Numbered from the stretch's first letter, positions 8,400 through 19,861 are shown. The stretch: DNA of 64,000 nucleotides from Streptomyces sp. NRRL F-5123 (GCF_000721495.1 NZ_JOHY01000011.1:124001-188000), one strand, 5' to 3'. The notes: generated by a model from the sequence alone, not told the origin. Numbers and translations: made by a program.

Positions 8400-9032
8400 G
8401 TGTCCCGTATCGCATCCCGCCTGGCCGCGACCGTACTCGCGGCCGGCGCGCTCCTCACCGTCGCCGCGCTCCCGGCGTCCGCCGCGCCCGCAGAGCACGG
8501 GCGGCACGGACAGCACGAGCAGCACGGGCAGCACGACCAGCCCGATCAGCACGGGCAGCGCCAGCAGCACGGGCAGCACGACCAGCCCGATCAGCACGGG
8601 CAGCGCCAGCAGCGCGACCAGCCCGATCAGCACGGGCAGTCCGATCAGCACGGGCAGCGCGACCAGCACGGGCGGCACCAGCAGATGGGCGCGCAGGTCG
8701 CCCTCGGCAGCGTCCACCACACGCGCGACGCGCGCTCGGCCCGCGGGCTGAACGACGAGTGGATCACGGTCACCAACGAGGGCCGCCGCGCCGTCAGCCT
8801 CGACCGCTGGACGCTCAGCGACGCCGACCACCACGTCTACCGCTTCGGCCACGTCACGCTGCGCGCGCACGAGTCGCTGCGCGTCCACAGCGGCCGCGGG
8901 CGCGACACCTACCGCGACCTCTACCAGGGCGGCAACCGCTCGATGTGGGATCGCGGCGGCGACAGCGCGACCCTGCGCGACGCCCGCGGGCACGTCGTCG
9001 ACACCGAGTCCTGGGGCCGCAGCCACCGCTGA
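8400..9032 (+). CDS. Secreted lamin-tail-domain protein with His/Gln-rich repeat
   Basis: The product is about 210 residues and starts at GTG 8400 behind AAAGGGGA. A Sec signal peptide is cleaved near LPASAAPA. Residues about 30-95 are a low-complexity linker built from HGQ, DQP and QHGQ units, with two perfect 45-bp DNA copies. The C-terminal ~110 residues (GLNDEWITVTNEGRRAVSLDRWTL onward) are a lamin tail domain, an Ig-like fold found in bacterial extracellular proteins. The linker could bind metal ions through histidines, but that is inference. No enzyme domain is attached, which makes this a stand-alone secreted LTD protein. Confidence 0.88.
   Translation: MSRIASRLAATVLAAGALLTVAALPASAAPAEHGRHGQHEQHGQHDQPDQHGQRQQHGQHDQPDQHGQRQQRDQPDQHGQSDQHGQRDQHGRHQQMGAQVALGSVHHTRDARSARGLNDEWITVTNEGRRAVSLDRWTLSDADHHVYRFGHVTLRAHESLRVHSGRGRDTYRDLYQGGNRSMWDRGGDSATLRDARGHVVDTESWGRSHR
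8521..8610 (+). repeat. Two perfect 45-bp tandem repeats (plus a partial third)
   Basis: Positions 8521-8565 and 8566-8610 are identical 45-bp units. They encode QHGQHDQPDQHGQRQ twice in frame. A shortened third copy follows to about 8640. The unit length is a multiple of three, so copy-number change would keep the gene open. Confidence 0.9.
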
Positions 9033-9113
9033 CCGCCCCTGACGTGAGCGGTGCCCCGCCGGCGATCCCGGCGGGGCACCGCCGTGTCGGCCCCGCCAGC
9101 CCTGTGAGCCCCG

Positions 9114-10115
9114 TCAGCCCCCCGTCGACTCCCGCACGACCAGCGAGAACGGCCCCACGGCCTCCTCCGGCGCCGCCCCCGGGCCTTCCAGCCGCCGGAC
9201 CAGCAGCTCCACCGTGCGGCGGGCCATCGCGTCGTGGTCCGGGTCCACCGTCGACAGGGACGGGACGAGGAAGGCGGCCTCGTCGATGTCGTCGAAACCG
9301 ATGACCTTGACGTCCCGCGGCACCCGCAGCCCACGGTCGGCGAGCCCGCGCAGCACCCCCATCGCGACGGTGTCCGTCACGCAGAAGACGCCGTCCACGC
9401 CGGCCCCCGCGTCCGCCAGCTCCCGCGCGCAGGCCGCGCCCGCCGCCATCGTCAGCTCGGGCGCGGTGCGGACGAGGGCGGGGTCGGCGGGCAGGCCCGC
9501 GTCCGCGAGGGCCTGCCGGTAGCCGGCCAGCCGCAGCGCGGACACGCCCGGCCCGGGGCCGACCGGCCCGCACACGATCGCGATCCGGCGGCAGCCCCGC
9601 TCGGCCAGATGCGCGGTCGCGGCGCGCGCGGCCTCCGCGTTGGGCATGGCGACATGGTCGACGGGCCCCCCGAAGATGCGCTCGCCCAGCAGCACCACCG
9701 GGTGGTCGACCTTCAACCACTCCGTGTCGGCCGCGCCCATGCCGACCGCGCTGAGGATGAGCCCGTCGTAGAGCCGGGTGCGGGACAGCTCCAGCGCCGC
9801 GACCTCGTTCTCCCGCACCGCGCCCGTCTGCTCGATGCCGACCCGCAGCCCGTGCCGCGCGGCGGCGGTGATGACGGCGGCGGCCAGCCGCCCGTAGTAG
9901 GGGCGGTTGATCTCCGGGACGGCGAGGCCGATGGTGCCGGTGCGGCCTCTGCGCAGGTTGCGGGCGGCGACGTTGACCCGGTAGCCGAGCGCGGCCATCG
10001 CGTCGCGGACCTTGGCGGCGGTCGCGGGGCGGACGTTGGGGTGGCCGTTGATGACGTTGGAGACCGTCATCGGTGAGACCCCGGCCGCCTTCGCGACGTC
10101 CTGGATCGTCGTCAT
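9114..10115 (-). CDS. LacI-family transcriptional regulator
   Basis: This 333-residue regulator has the N-terminal LacI HTH (TIQDVAKAAGVSPMTVSNVINGHPNVRP) with the hinge helix at VNVAARNLRRGRTG. A periplasmic-binding-protein-like sugar-sensing domain follows, ending at VIGFDDIDEAAFLVPSLSTVDPD. It lies 20 bp downstream of the GH51 arabinofuranosidase gene on the same strand, so the two share a transcript. It most likely represses that operon through the palindrome at 11700-11728 and responds to an arabinose-derived sugar; this is inferred from position. Confidence 0.92.
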   Translation of the reverse strand: MTTIQDVAKAAGVSPMTVSNVINGHPNVRPATAAKVRDAMAALGYRVNVAARNLRRGRTGTIGLAVPEINRPYYGRLAAAVITAAARHGLRVGIEQTGAVRENEVAALELSRTRLYDGLILSAVGMGAADTEWLKVDHPVVLLGERIFGGPVDHVAMPNAEAARAATAHLAERGCRRIAIVCGPVGPGPGVSALRLAGYRQALADAGLPADPALVRTAPELTMAAGAACARELADAGAGVDGVFCVTDTVAMGVLRGLADRGLRVPRDVKVIGFDDIDEAAFLVPSLSTVDPDHDAMARRTVELLVRRLEGPGAAPEEAVGPFSLVVRESTGG

Positions 10116-10135
10116 GCCGTCATCCCGTCATCCGG

Positions 10136-11680
10136 TCAGGCCGCCAGCGGGGCGCTGAGCGTCAGGAAGGAGTGCGGGGGCAGGGTGAGGGTGAGCCCGC
10201 GCCCGGTGATCGCGACCTCGTCGAAGGCGCGCGGTGCGACCGCGTCCGGCTCGGCGGGGGTGTTGTGGGCCTGTACCCGGGGTGCGGTGAGCAGCCGGGC
10301 GGTCGGCGTGCCGACGCCGCCGCCGCGCAGGTCGAGGGTGATCTCGGCGCTCTGCTCGGCGTCCAGGTTGCTGAGCGAGACCAGCAGCCTGCCGTCCTTG
10401 ACGCTCGCCGACGCGGACAGCGTGTCCAGCTCGGTGTCCCCCACGGTGCGGCGGGCGGTGCCCGACGTGGTCCGCAGATGGACGGCGAGCGAGGCGGCGT
10501 CGTGGTGTCCCCTGTTCATCTCGAAGACATGGTAGGTGGGGGTGCGCACGAGCGCGTCGCCGTCCGTCAGCAGCATCGCCTGGAGGACGTTGACGGTCTG
10601 CGCGATGTTCGCCATGACCAGGCGGGCGGCGTGCCGGTGGAAGATGTCGAAGTGGGTGGAGGCGACGAGGGCGTCGCGCATCGTGTTCTGCTGGAAGAGG
10701 AAGCCGGGGTTGGTGCCGGGCTCGACGTCCCACCACGTGCCCCACTCGTCGAGGACGAGGCCGACCGTGCGGCCCGGGTCGTAGACGTCCATGACGGCGG
10801 AGTGGCCGGTGAGGATGCGGTCGATGCGGCGGGCCGAGGCCATCGTGCGGTAGTAGTCGGCGGTGTCGAAGCCGGTCGCGCTGCCCTTCGCCTCCCACGG
10901 CCCGGCCAGGGTGTAGTGGTGGACGGACAGGCCCTGGAAGAAGGTGCGCGGGGTGGCCTCGCAGCCGAAGCAGCTGATCTGCCGCATGAGCGTCTCGGTC
11001 CACTGGTAGTCGTCGCTGTTGGCTCCGGACGCGATGCGGTAGAGGGTGTTGCCGCCGTGGTCGCGGCAGTAGGTGGCGTACTGCCGGGCGAGGTCGGCGG
11101 AGAACTCCGCCCGCATGTTGCCGCCGCAGCCCCACGTCTCGTTGCCGATGCCCCAGAAGGGGACCCGCCACGGCTCGTCGCGCCCGTTGGCCTTGCGCAG
11201 CCGCACCATGGGGCTGTCGCCGTCCCGCGTCAGGTACTCGACCCACTCGCTCATCTCCTGCACGGTGCCGCTGCCGACGTTGCCGTTGATGTACGGCTCG
11301 GCGCCCAGCAGCTCGCACAGGGCCATGAACTCGTGCGTGCCGAAGTGGTTGTTCTCCTCGACGTTGCCCCAGTGGGTGTTGACCATGCGGGGCCGGTCCG
11401 CGCGCGGGCCGACGCCGTCCTTCCAGTGGTATTCGTCGGCGAAGCAGCCGCCCGGCCAGCGCAGGTTGGGGATGCCCAGCGCGCGCAGCGCCTCGACGAC
11501 GTCGAGCCGGATGCCGCCCTCGTTCGGGACCGGCGAGTCCTCGCCGACCCAGAACCCGCCGTAGACGCAGCGGCCGAGGTGCTCGGCGAAATGCCCGTAG
11601 AGGTGGCGGCTGATACGGGGGCCTTCGAGGTCGAGGTTGATCACGGCGGTGGCGGCGGTGGCCGTGGGGGTGTCGGGCAT
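10136..11680 (-). CDS. abfA: GH51 alpha-L-arabinofuranosidase
   Basis: This 514-residue enzyme has the GH51 hallmarks: [22 protein letters not shown] at the N-terminus, [20 protein letters not shown], the acid/base Glu in [13 protein letters not shown], and the nucleophile Glu in [11 protein letters not shown]. The C-terminal ~150 residues form the family's beta-sandwich. There is no signal peptide, so it is intracellular and would act on imported arabino-oligosaccharides. The gene is first in an operon with the LacI regulator, and the start lies 20 bp from a 9+9 bp palindrome. Confidence 0.95.
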   Translation of the reverse strand: MPDTPTATAATAVINLDLEGPRISRHLYGHFAEHLGRCVYGGFWVGEDSPVPNEGGIRLDVVEALRALGIPNLRWPGGCFADEYHWKDGVGPRADRPRMVNTHWGNVEENNHFGTHEFMALCELLGAEPYINGNVGSGTVQEMSEWVEYLTRDGDSPMVRLRKANGRDEPWRVPFWGIGNETWGCGGNMRAEFSADLARQYATYCRDHGGNTLYRIASGANSDDYQWTETLMRQISCFGCEATPRTFFQGLSVHHYTLAGPWEAKGSATGFDTADYYRTMASARRIDRILTGHSAVMDVYDPGRTVGLVLDEWGTWWDVEPGTNPGFLFQQNTMRDALVASTHFDIFHRHAARLVMANIAQTVNVLQAMLLTDGDALVRTPTYHVFEMNRGHHDAASLAVHLRTTSGTARRTVGDTELDTLSASASVKDGRLLVSLSNLDAEQSAEITLDLRGGGVGTPTARLLTAPRVQAHNTPAEPDAVAPRAFDEVAITGRGLTLTLPPHSFLTLSAPLAA

Positions 11681-11699
11681 GGCGGGGCTCCGGGCAGAA

Positions 11700-11728
11700 T
11701 TTGTATCGCTACATTGGATCGATACAAA
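11700..11728. promoter_or_regulatory. Probable LacI operator upstream of abfA
   Basis: TTTGTATCG (11700-11708) and CGATACAAA (11720-11728) form perfect 9-bp inverted arms around 11 bp, just upstream of the abfA start. The stretch is AT-rich compared with everything around it. The position fits autoregulated repression by the LacI protein encoded at the end of the same operon. Confidence 0.75.
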
Positions 11729-11788
11729 CTGGCATCCGCCGGTGGAGCTGTCAAGGAGGTCCGCGCGCGGCCCCCGGCTCGCGGCGCG

Positions 11789-11811
11789 CTGTCAGTGGCA
11801 GCGGCTACGTT
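11789..11811 (+). promoter_or_regulatory. PafBC-type DNA-damage promoter motif
   Basis: CTGTCAGTG (11789-11797), 8 bp, then TACGTT (11806-11811) fits the consensus tTGTCRgtg-N8-TAnnnT. This is the RecA-independent damage promoter of mycobacteria, bound by PafBC. It lies 57 bp before the unknown gene at 11869. Confidence 0.65.
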
Positions 11812-11868
11812 TCTGATCGGACGTCAGGATCACGGCCCGTGGAGACGGGCGGGCAGGGGGGCAGAGGG

Positions 11869-12252
11869 ATGGGAATCGAGATCGACCCGGCGGTCTTCGC
11901 GCTCGAAAGCGGCAGGGCGTGCGCGAACGAGTCGCTGATCGTCCTGGGTGCGGCCGACCCGGGGCCCGCCGCGCGGGCGCTGGAGCGCGCCTGCGAGCGC
12001 TTCATGCTCGTCGCCGAGGACGGGCGTGAGTACGCCGACGAGGACGCGGCGGACGAGACGGGCCTGTACACGCCGAACTACTTCTCCGAGGTGCGGCACT
12101 CACCGCGCGGTCCCTGGATCTACCTGGACTGCAAGGGCGAGATACCCGGGCCGATGCGCGCGGGGCTGCTCGCGGTCCTCGTCGAGGAACTGGAGCGGGC
12201 CGGGCTGCACGAGGTCCGGGTCGCGGTGCCGGAGGACACCGACCGGGCCTGA
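11869..12252 (+). CDS. Unknown protein behind a damage-type promoter
   Basis: I do not recognise this 127-residue acidic protein. It has no signal peptide or membrane segment. The middle (DETGLYTPNYFSEVRHSPRGPWIYLDCKGEIPGP) looks like a compact alpha/beta fold, and the C-terminal helix and strand (AGLLAVLVEELERAGLHEVRVAVPED) end the protein. The start is ATG 11869. The promoter matches the PafBC consensus, which suggests induction by DNA damage. Confidence 0.75.
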   Translation: MGIEIDPAVFALESGRACANESLIVLGAADPGPAARALERACERFMLVAEDGREYADEDAADETGLYTPNYFSEVRHSPRGPWIYLDCKGEIPGPMRAGLLAVLVEELERAGLHEVRVAVPEDTDRA

Positions 12253-12269
12253 GCGCCGGGCCCGGGTGC

Positions 12270-12851
12270 TCAGAACGGGCTCGCCGCCGTGCGGACCGTG
12301 CCCTGGTGGGGGACGGCAGGGGACGGGGGCTCAGCGCCGAAAGGGTATTCGCGCATCTTGCGCCACACGCCGTCACCGCCCTGCTCGTAGAGGGCGAAGC
12401 CGGTCGCGGTCCAGTCGGCGGCGAAGTCGGCCAGCTCGCGCTGGGCGCGGTCCAGGGCAGGCTCGGGGATGGCGTGGGCGACGGTGACGTGCGGGTGGTA
12501 AGGGAATTGCAGCTCCCGCTCGACGGGGCCGGAGCGCAGCCGTTCCTGGAGGTCCGCGCAGTCCGCGGCGCCCTCGGCGAGCCGGACGTAGACCACCGGG
12601 GACAGCGGGCGGAAGGTGTCCGTGCCGTGCAGCCGCATCGCGAAGGGGCGGCCCTCGGCGGCGACCTCGGCGAGGTGGCGGCGGAAGGGCGGCAGCTCGG
12701 CGGGGCGGACCTCGGTGGGCGGCAGCAGCGTCACATGGGTGGGGATGGCGTACGCGGCCGGGTCGCCGAATCCGGCGCGCCGCTCCTGGAGCAGCCGTCC
12801 GTACGGCTCCGGGACCGCGAGGGACACGCCGATCGTCGTGGTGGTCTCCAT
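12270..12851 (-). CDS. 2'-5' RNA ligase / LigT-family phosphoesterase
   Basis: This 193-residue protein has the two HxT catalytic motifs of the 2H phosphoesterase superfamily: THVTLLPP (about residue 38) and PHVTVAH (about residue 121). The spacing and overall length fit the 2'-5' RNA ligase family. These enzymes open or join 2',3'-cyclic phosphates in RNA, but the natural substrate is usually unknown. It lies downstream of trpS on the same strand, 117 bp away, so it may be expressed with it. Confidence 0.9.
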   Translation of the reverse strand: METTTTIGVSLAVPEPYGRLLQERRAGFGDPAAYAIPTHVTLLPPTEVRPAELPPFRRHLAEVAAEGRPFAMRLHGTDTFRPLSPVVYVRLAEGAADCADLQERLRSGPVERELQFPYHPHVTVAHAIPEPALDRAQRELADFAADWTATGFALYEQGGDGVWRKMREYPFGAEPPSPAVPHQGTVRTAASPF

Positions 12852-12968
12852 GCGTTCACCCCTTTCCCCCAGGTCGGTGCCCTGCCCGCGAGCGCGCGGG
12901 TGCGTGCCTTTCCCCCGGAAGCCCCGTTCGCCCGGCCGGGCCCGCCGACCCTCCCCGTCCCGCCGCGG

Positions 12969-15463
<2,495 letters not shown>

Positions 15464-15497
15464 CCCGGCCGGCCGCGGCCGCGCCCGGCCGTGAGCC

Positions 15498-15529
15498 GCT
15501 GTACGGCGGGTGGGCCCCCGCCGTACAGC
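15498..15529 (+). terminator. Hairpin terminator after rocD
   Basis: GCTGTACGGCGGG and its exact complement form a 13-bp stem around the 6-nt loop TGGGCC. There is no T-run, which is common for terminators in high-GC actinomycetes. Confidence 0.7.
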
Positions 15530-15557
15530 CGGGGCACGAAGGCCGTGCACGGTTTTA

Positions 15558-15576
15558 TTAGGTCAGGCTCACCTTA
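15558..15576 (+). promoter_or_regulatory. Iron box (DmdR/IdeR-type) upstream of efeU
   Basis: TTAGGTCAGGCTCACCTTA matches the 19-bp DtxR/IdeR/DmdR consensus TTAGGTTAGGCTAACCTAA at 16 of 19 positions. It lies about 65 bp before the efeU start, overlapping the expected promoter. Confidence 0.85.
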
Positions 15577-15587
15577 CAATCTTCCGG

Positions 15588-15606
15588 TTAGGGTACCCTC
15601 ACCCCA
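15588..15606 (+). promoter_or_regulatory. Second, weaker iron-box-like palindrome
   Basis: TTAGGGTACCCTCACC matches the first 16 bases of the iron-box consensus at about 13 positions and is itself a palindrome around AGGGTACCCT. It begins 30 bp after the first box, consistent with two repressor dimers on one promoter. Confidence 0.55.
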
Positions 15607-15639
15607 GCACAGGTGCCGTGTCCCGGAAGGACCAATCAG

Positions 15640-16482
15640 GTGATCCCCACTCTCGTCATCGGCTTGCGAGAAGGCATCGAGGCGTCCCTCATCGTGGGCA
15701 TCATCGCCGCCTTCCTGGGTCGCAACGGCCGCCGCGACGCGCTGCGCCAGGTCTGGATCGGCGTGGCCGTCGCGGTCACGGTGTGCCTGGCCATCGGGAT
15801 CGGCCTCGTCACGCTCTCCCGCGAGCTGCCGCAGCAGCAGCAGGAGGCGATGGAGACGGTCATCGGCGCCCTCGCCGTCGTCATGGTCACCGGCATGATC
15901 CTGTGGATGAACAAGCACGCCCGCGGCATGAAGCGCGAGCTGGAGGGCCAGGCCGCGAGCGCGCTCGCCCAGGGCTCGGCCCGGGCGCTGGTGCTGATGG
16001 CCTTCCTCGCGGTCCTGCGCGAGGGGTTCGAGACCGCGGTCTTCCTGGTCTCGGTCATCCAGAACAGCGCGAGCGTCGGCACCGGCACCACGGGCGCGCT
16101 GATCGGCATCGCGATCGCGGTCGTCATCGGCTACGGCATCTACCGCGGCGGCGTGAAGTTCAACATGGGCCGCTTCTTCAAGATCACCGGCCTGGTGCTC
16201 GTGCTCGTCGCGGCCGGGCTCGTGATGACGGTCGCGCACACCGCGCACGAGGCGGGCTGGCTCGACGCGGGCCAGTCCCAGGCGCTCGACCTGAGCTGGC
16301 TGGTCCGGCCCGGCACCGTGCTGTCCTCGCTGCTGACCGGTGTGCTCGGGGTGCAGCCGGGACCGACCACCGCCGAGGTCACGGTGTGGCTGGTCTACGC
16401 CCTGCCGATGCTCGCGTTCGTGGCCTGGCCGCGCGGCGGCAAGCGCCCGGCCCCCAAGCCCGCCGCGGCGCCCGGCAGCTGA
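15640..16482 (+). CDS. efeU: Iron permease EfeU (FTR1 family)
   Basis: This 280-residue membrane protein has seven hydrophobic segments. It carries the two REGxE motifs of FTR1/EfeU permeases: GLREGIEASLIVG at the N-terminus and VLREGFETAVFLV near residue 130. These glutamates carry iron through the membrane. GTG 15640 lies behind GGAAGG. It is first in an efeUOB operon and preceded by one strong and one weak iron box, so it should be expressed under iron limitation. Confidence 0.95.
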   Translation: MIPTLVIGLREGIEASLIVGIIAAFLGRNGRRDALRQVWIGVAVAVTVCLAIGIGLVTLSRELPQQQQEAMETVIGALAVVMVTGMILWMNKHARGMKRELEGQAASALAQGSARALVLMAFLAVLREGFETAVFLVSVIQNSASVGTGTTGALIGIAIAVVIGYGIYRGGVKFNMGRFFKITGLVLVLVAAGLVMTVAHTAHEAGWLDAGQSQALDLSWLVRPGTVLSSLLTGVLGVQPGPTTAEVTVWLVYALPMLAFVAWPRGGKRPAPKPAAAPGS

Positions 16483-16569
16483 CCTGCCGCCCGCCGTGGT
16501 GCCCGGCAGCTGACCTGCCCTCCTCTTCCTCGTCCCCTCTTCGCTGACTCGTCCTAGGAGCGCCCGTCC

Positions 16570-17718
16570 ATGTCCATGTCCACCACCACCCCCCGCGTGC
16601 TGCGGGCCACCGGCCTGCTGGCCATCGCCGGGCTGGTCGCCACCGGGTGTGCGAAGAGCAAGGACGACAGCGCGCCCAAGGGCTCCCCGAAGGTCACCGT
16701 CAACCTCACCGACGACGGCTGCACGCCCTCCCCCGCGTCCGTGCCCGCGGGCCCCGTCACCTTCCAGATCAAGAACGTCAGCGCGAACAAGGTCACCGAG
16801 GCTGAGCTGCTCAGCGGCGACACCATCATCGGCGAGAAGGAGAACCTGACCCCGGGCCTGTCCGGCAGCTTCTCGCTGACCCTCAAGGGCGGCAAGTACC
16901 AGATGTACTGCCCCAACGCGAAGACTGAGAAGACCGCCTTCACGGTGACCGGCGCGGCCGCCGCACCCGCCCAGGACCCGGCCGTCAAGGCCCTGCTGAC
17001 CCAGGCCACCACCGGCTACCAGGCGTACGTCGTCGCCGAGGTCGACAAGCTGCTGCCCGCCACGAAGACCTTCACCGACGCGGTGCGCGCCGGGGACGTC
17101 GAGAAGGCCAAGGCGTCCTTCGCGCACGCACGCTCCTTCTACGAGGAGGTCGAGCCGGTCGCGGAGAGCTTCGGCGACCTCGACCCGGACCTCGACGCGC
17201 GCGAGGACGACGTCACCGACGCCTCGAAGTGGACCGGCTTCCACCGGCTGGAGAAGGCCCTGTGGCAGGACAAGTCGCTGGCCGGCATGAAGCCGGTCGC
17301 CGACAAGCTCGACGCGGACGTCGCCAGGCTCAGGACGCTCGTGGCCACCACCACCTACCAGCCCGCCCAGCTCGCCAACGGCGCCACCGGGCTCCTCGAC
17401 GAGGTCGCCGCCAGCAAGGTCACCGGCGAGGAGGACCGTTACAGCCACACCGACCTGTCGGACTTCGAGGCCAACGTCATCGGAGCCCAGAAGGCGTTCG
17501 ACCTGCTCAAGCCCGCGCTCGACAAGATCGACGCGACCTTGTCGAGCAGCGTCAGCACGCAGTTCACCGCCGTGCTCGACGCCCTCCAGCCGTACAAGCA
17601 GGGCAGCGGCTTCGTCGACTACTCCACCGTCGGCGACGACAAGCGGCGCGCGCTCACCCAGAAGGTCGACGCGCTGGCCGAGCCGCTCTCGCAGGTCGCC
17701 GGGAAGGTGAACGGCTGA
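16570..17718 (+). CDS. efeO: EfeO, iron-binding imelysin-type lipoprotein
   Basis: This 382-residue protein has a lipoprotein signal ending in the lipobox VATGC. An N-terminal cupredoxin-like domain (residues about 35-120) has a single Cys and Met near YQMYCPN. A C-terminal M75/imelysin domain follows with the WTGFHRLEKALW (GxHxxE) metal motif. EfeO is the extracytoplasmic iron-binding part of the EfeUOB importer. The stop overlaps the efeB start (TGATG). AGGAG at 16555 supports the start. Confidence 0.95.
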   Translation: MSMSTTTPRVLRATGLLAIAGLVATGCAKSKDDSAPKGSPKVTVNLTDDGCTPSPASVPAGPVTFQIKNVSANKVTEAELLSGDTIIGEKENLTPGLSGSFSLTLKGGKYQMYCPNAKTEKTAFTVTGAAAAPAQDPAVKALLTQATTGYQAYVVAEVDKLLPATKTFTDAVRAGDVEKAKASFAHARSFYEEVEPVAESFGDLDPDLDAREDDVTDASKWTGFHRLEKALWQDKSLAGMKPVADKLDADVARLRTLVATTTYQPAQLANGATGLLDEVAASKVTGEEDRYSHTDLSDFEANVIGAQKAFDLLKPALDKIDATLSSSVSTQFTAVLDALQPYKQGSGFVDYSTVGDDKRRALTQKVDALAEPLSQVAGKVNG

Positions 17719-18980
17719 TGGGCGCGCCGGGCACCACCCGCCGGGGCCTGCTCGCCACCCTCGGCGGCGCGGCCCTGGCGGGCTCCGCGGGCGCGGCGCT
17801 CGCCGGATGCAGCGACGACGACGCCAAGTCCCCGGCCAAGGCCGACTCCGCCACCGTGCCCTTCTACGGCACCCACCAGGCGGGTATCGCCACACCCGCC
17901 CAGGACCGGCTGGCCTTCGCCACCTACGACCTGACGGTCAGCGGCTCCGTCGAGGAGAACCGCGCCGCCCTGCGCACCCTGCTCCAGCAGTGGACCGCCG
18001 CGGCCGCCGCGATGGCGCAGGGCAGGACTGTGCCCGGCGACAACGACAACCCGGCCGCGCCGCCCGCCGACACCGGCGAGGCGTACGGGCTCTCCCCCGC
18101 CAACCTGACGATCACCCTGGGCCTGGGCCCGTCCCTCTTCGACGAGCGCTTCGGCCTGGCCGGGCGCCGCCCCGCGGCCCTCGCCGACCTGCCCAAGCTG
18201 CCGCCGGAGAACCTCGACGCCGACCGCTCGGGCGGCGACCTCGCCATCCAGGCCTGCGCCGACGACCCGATCGTGGCCTTCCACGTCATCCGCAACCTGG
18301 CCCGTATCGGCCGCGGCACGGTCGTCATGCGCTGGTCGCAGCTCGGCTTCGGCAACGCCACCGGCAACGGCGGCGGCAAGGAGACCCCGCGCAACCTCAT
18401 GGGCTTCAAGGACGGCACCCGCAACATCGCCGGTGACGACAAGAGCCTCATGGACGGGCACGTGTGGGTCGGCTCCGAGACCGACCAGCCGTGGATGCGC
18501 GGCGGCAGCTACCTCGTCGCGCGCCGCATCCGGATGCGCATCGAGGCGTGGGACCGCGACTTCCTGTCCGACCAGGAGGACGTCTTCGGCCGGGCGAAGT
18601 ACACCGGCGCGCCGCTGACCGGAAAGAAGGAGACCGACCAGCCGGACTTCACGGCGAAGAAGGCGGACGGCGGGACCGTCATCCCCGCGGGCGCGCACAT
18701 CCGGCTCGCCGCGCACGAGAACAACGCGGGGCTGCGCATCCTGCGCCGCGGCTACTCCTTCACCGACGGCATCGTGCCCGCCACCGGCGAACTGGACGCG
18801 GGCCTGTTCTTCATCGCCTACCAGAAGGACCCGCGCAAGCAGTTCGTGCCGCTGCAGACGAAGCTGGGCGCGCACGACGCGCTCAACGAGTACATCCAGC
18901 ACGTCGGTTCGGGCCTCTTCGCCTGCCCGCCCGCGCCCGCGGCGGCCGGCAGGTACTGGGCGGAGGACCTGCTCGCGTAG
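17718..18980 (+). CDS. efeB: EfeB, Dyp-type haem peroxidase
   Basis: This 420-residue protein has a twin-arginine signal (TTRRGLLATLGGAALAGSAG) that ends in a lipobox-like AGC, so it is exported folded with haem. The Dyp signature GxxDG is seen in MGFKDGTRNIAGDD, and the region AHENNAGLRILRRGYSF near the C-terminus is the conserved haem-binding part. EfeB oxidises ferrous iron or removes iron from haem for the EfeUO importer. It is the last gene of the operon and is translationally coupled to efeO. Confidence 0.95.
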   Translation: MGAPGTTRRGLLATLGGAALAGSAGAALAGCSDDDAKSPAKADSATVPFYGTHQAGIATPAQDRLAFATYDLTVSGSVEENRAALRTLLQQWTAAAAAMAQGRTVPGDNDNPAAPPADTGEAYGLSPANLTITLGLGPSLFDERFGLAGRRPAALADLPKLPPENLDADRSGGDLAIQACADDPIVAFHVIRNLARIGRGTVVMRWSQLGFGNATGNGGGKETPRNLMGFKDGTRNIAGDDKSLMDGHVWVGSETDQPWMRGGSYLVARRIRMRIEAWDRDFLSDQEDVFGRAKYTGAPLTGKKETDQPDFTAKKADGGTVIPAGAHIRLAAHENNAGLRILRRGYSFTDGIVPATGELDAGLFFIAYQKDPRKQFVPLQTKLGAHDALNEYIQHVGSGLFACPPAPAAAGRYWAEDLLA

Positions 18981-19040
18981 GGGATCCGCCGCGGGACCCG
19001 GGCGCGCGGCCGCCGCCGGCCGAGGCCTTAGGGTGCGCAG

Positions 19041-19856
19041 GTGACCCTCGGGATGGTGGCGGCGCTGTGCGCGGCCGTGTGCTTCGGCGTGGCCTCGGTG
19101 CTCCAGGCGAAGGGCGCGCGGGCCGCCGAACCCGGCAGCGGTTCCGGCGTCGACACCCGGCTGCTCGCCCGCGCGCTGGCCCAGCGCGTCTACCTCGCCG
19201 GGCTCGCCCTGGACGCCGCCGGCTTCGGCATGGAGCTGGTGGCGCTCCGCCGGCTGCCCATCTACGCCGTGGGGGCCGCGCTCGCCGCGAGCCTGGCCGT
19301 CACCGCGGTCGCCGCGGGCCGGCTGCTCGGCACGACGCTGCGCCGCGCCGAGTGGACCGCGGTGGGCACCGTCTGCGGGGGCCTCGCCCTGCTGGGGCTC
19401 GCCTCGGGCGACGAGGGGGCCGCGCACGGGGGTACGGCGCTGCGCTGGGGCACGCTGGTCGCCGCCGGGGCCGTCCTGCTGATCGGCGCGGCCGGCGGGC
19501 GGCTGCCCGGAAGGGCCCGCGCGGCCGTCCTGGGCCTGGGGGCGGGGCTCGGCTTCGGCGTCGTCGAGGTGGCCGTCCGCCTGGTCGACGGCGTGACCGG
19601 CCCGGCGCTCTACGCCCTCCTCCTCGGCGGCGGCGCCGCCTTCCTGCTGCTGACCTCGGCCCTCGGCCAGGGCTCCGTGACGACCGCGACCGCCGCGATG
19701 GTCATCGGCGAGACCGTCGCCCCCGCGCTGGTCGGCGTCCTCGCCCTCGACGACCGCACCCGCCCCGGCTGGGCCCCCGTCGCCGTCGCCGGCTTCACCC
19801 TCGCCGTCCTCGGCGCCCTGGCCCTGACCCGCTTCGGGGAGCCGGCCGCGTCCTGA
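19041..19856 (+). CDS. DMT/EamA-like multi-pass membrane protein
   Basis: This 271-residue protein has about nine or ten hydrophobic helices. It opens with TLGMVAALCAAVCFGVASVLQAKGARA, the style of DMT-superfamily exporters. QGSVTTATAAMVIGETVAPALVGVLALDD near the end matches the second EamA repeat. The substrate is unknown. The GTG start lies just after a TTAGGGT stretch, so the transcript may be leaderless. Confidence 0.82.
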   Translation: MTLGMVAALCAAVCFGVASVLQAKGARAAEPGSGSGVDTRLLARALAQRVYLAGLALDAAGFGMELVALRRLPIYAVGAALAASLAVTAVAAGRLLGTTLRRAEWTAVGTVCGGLALLGLASGDEGAAHGGTALRWGTLVAAGAVLLIGAAGGRLPGRARAAVLGLGAGLGFGVVEVAVRLVDGVTGPALYALLLGGGAAFLLLTSALGQGSVTTATAAMVIGETVAPALVGVLALDDRTRPGWAPVAVAGFTLAVLGALALTRFGEPAAS

Positions 19857-19861
19857 GGCCG

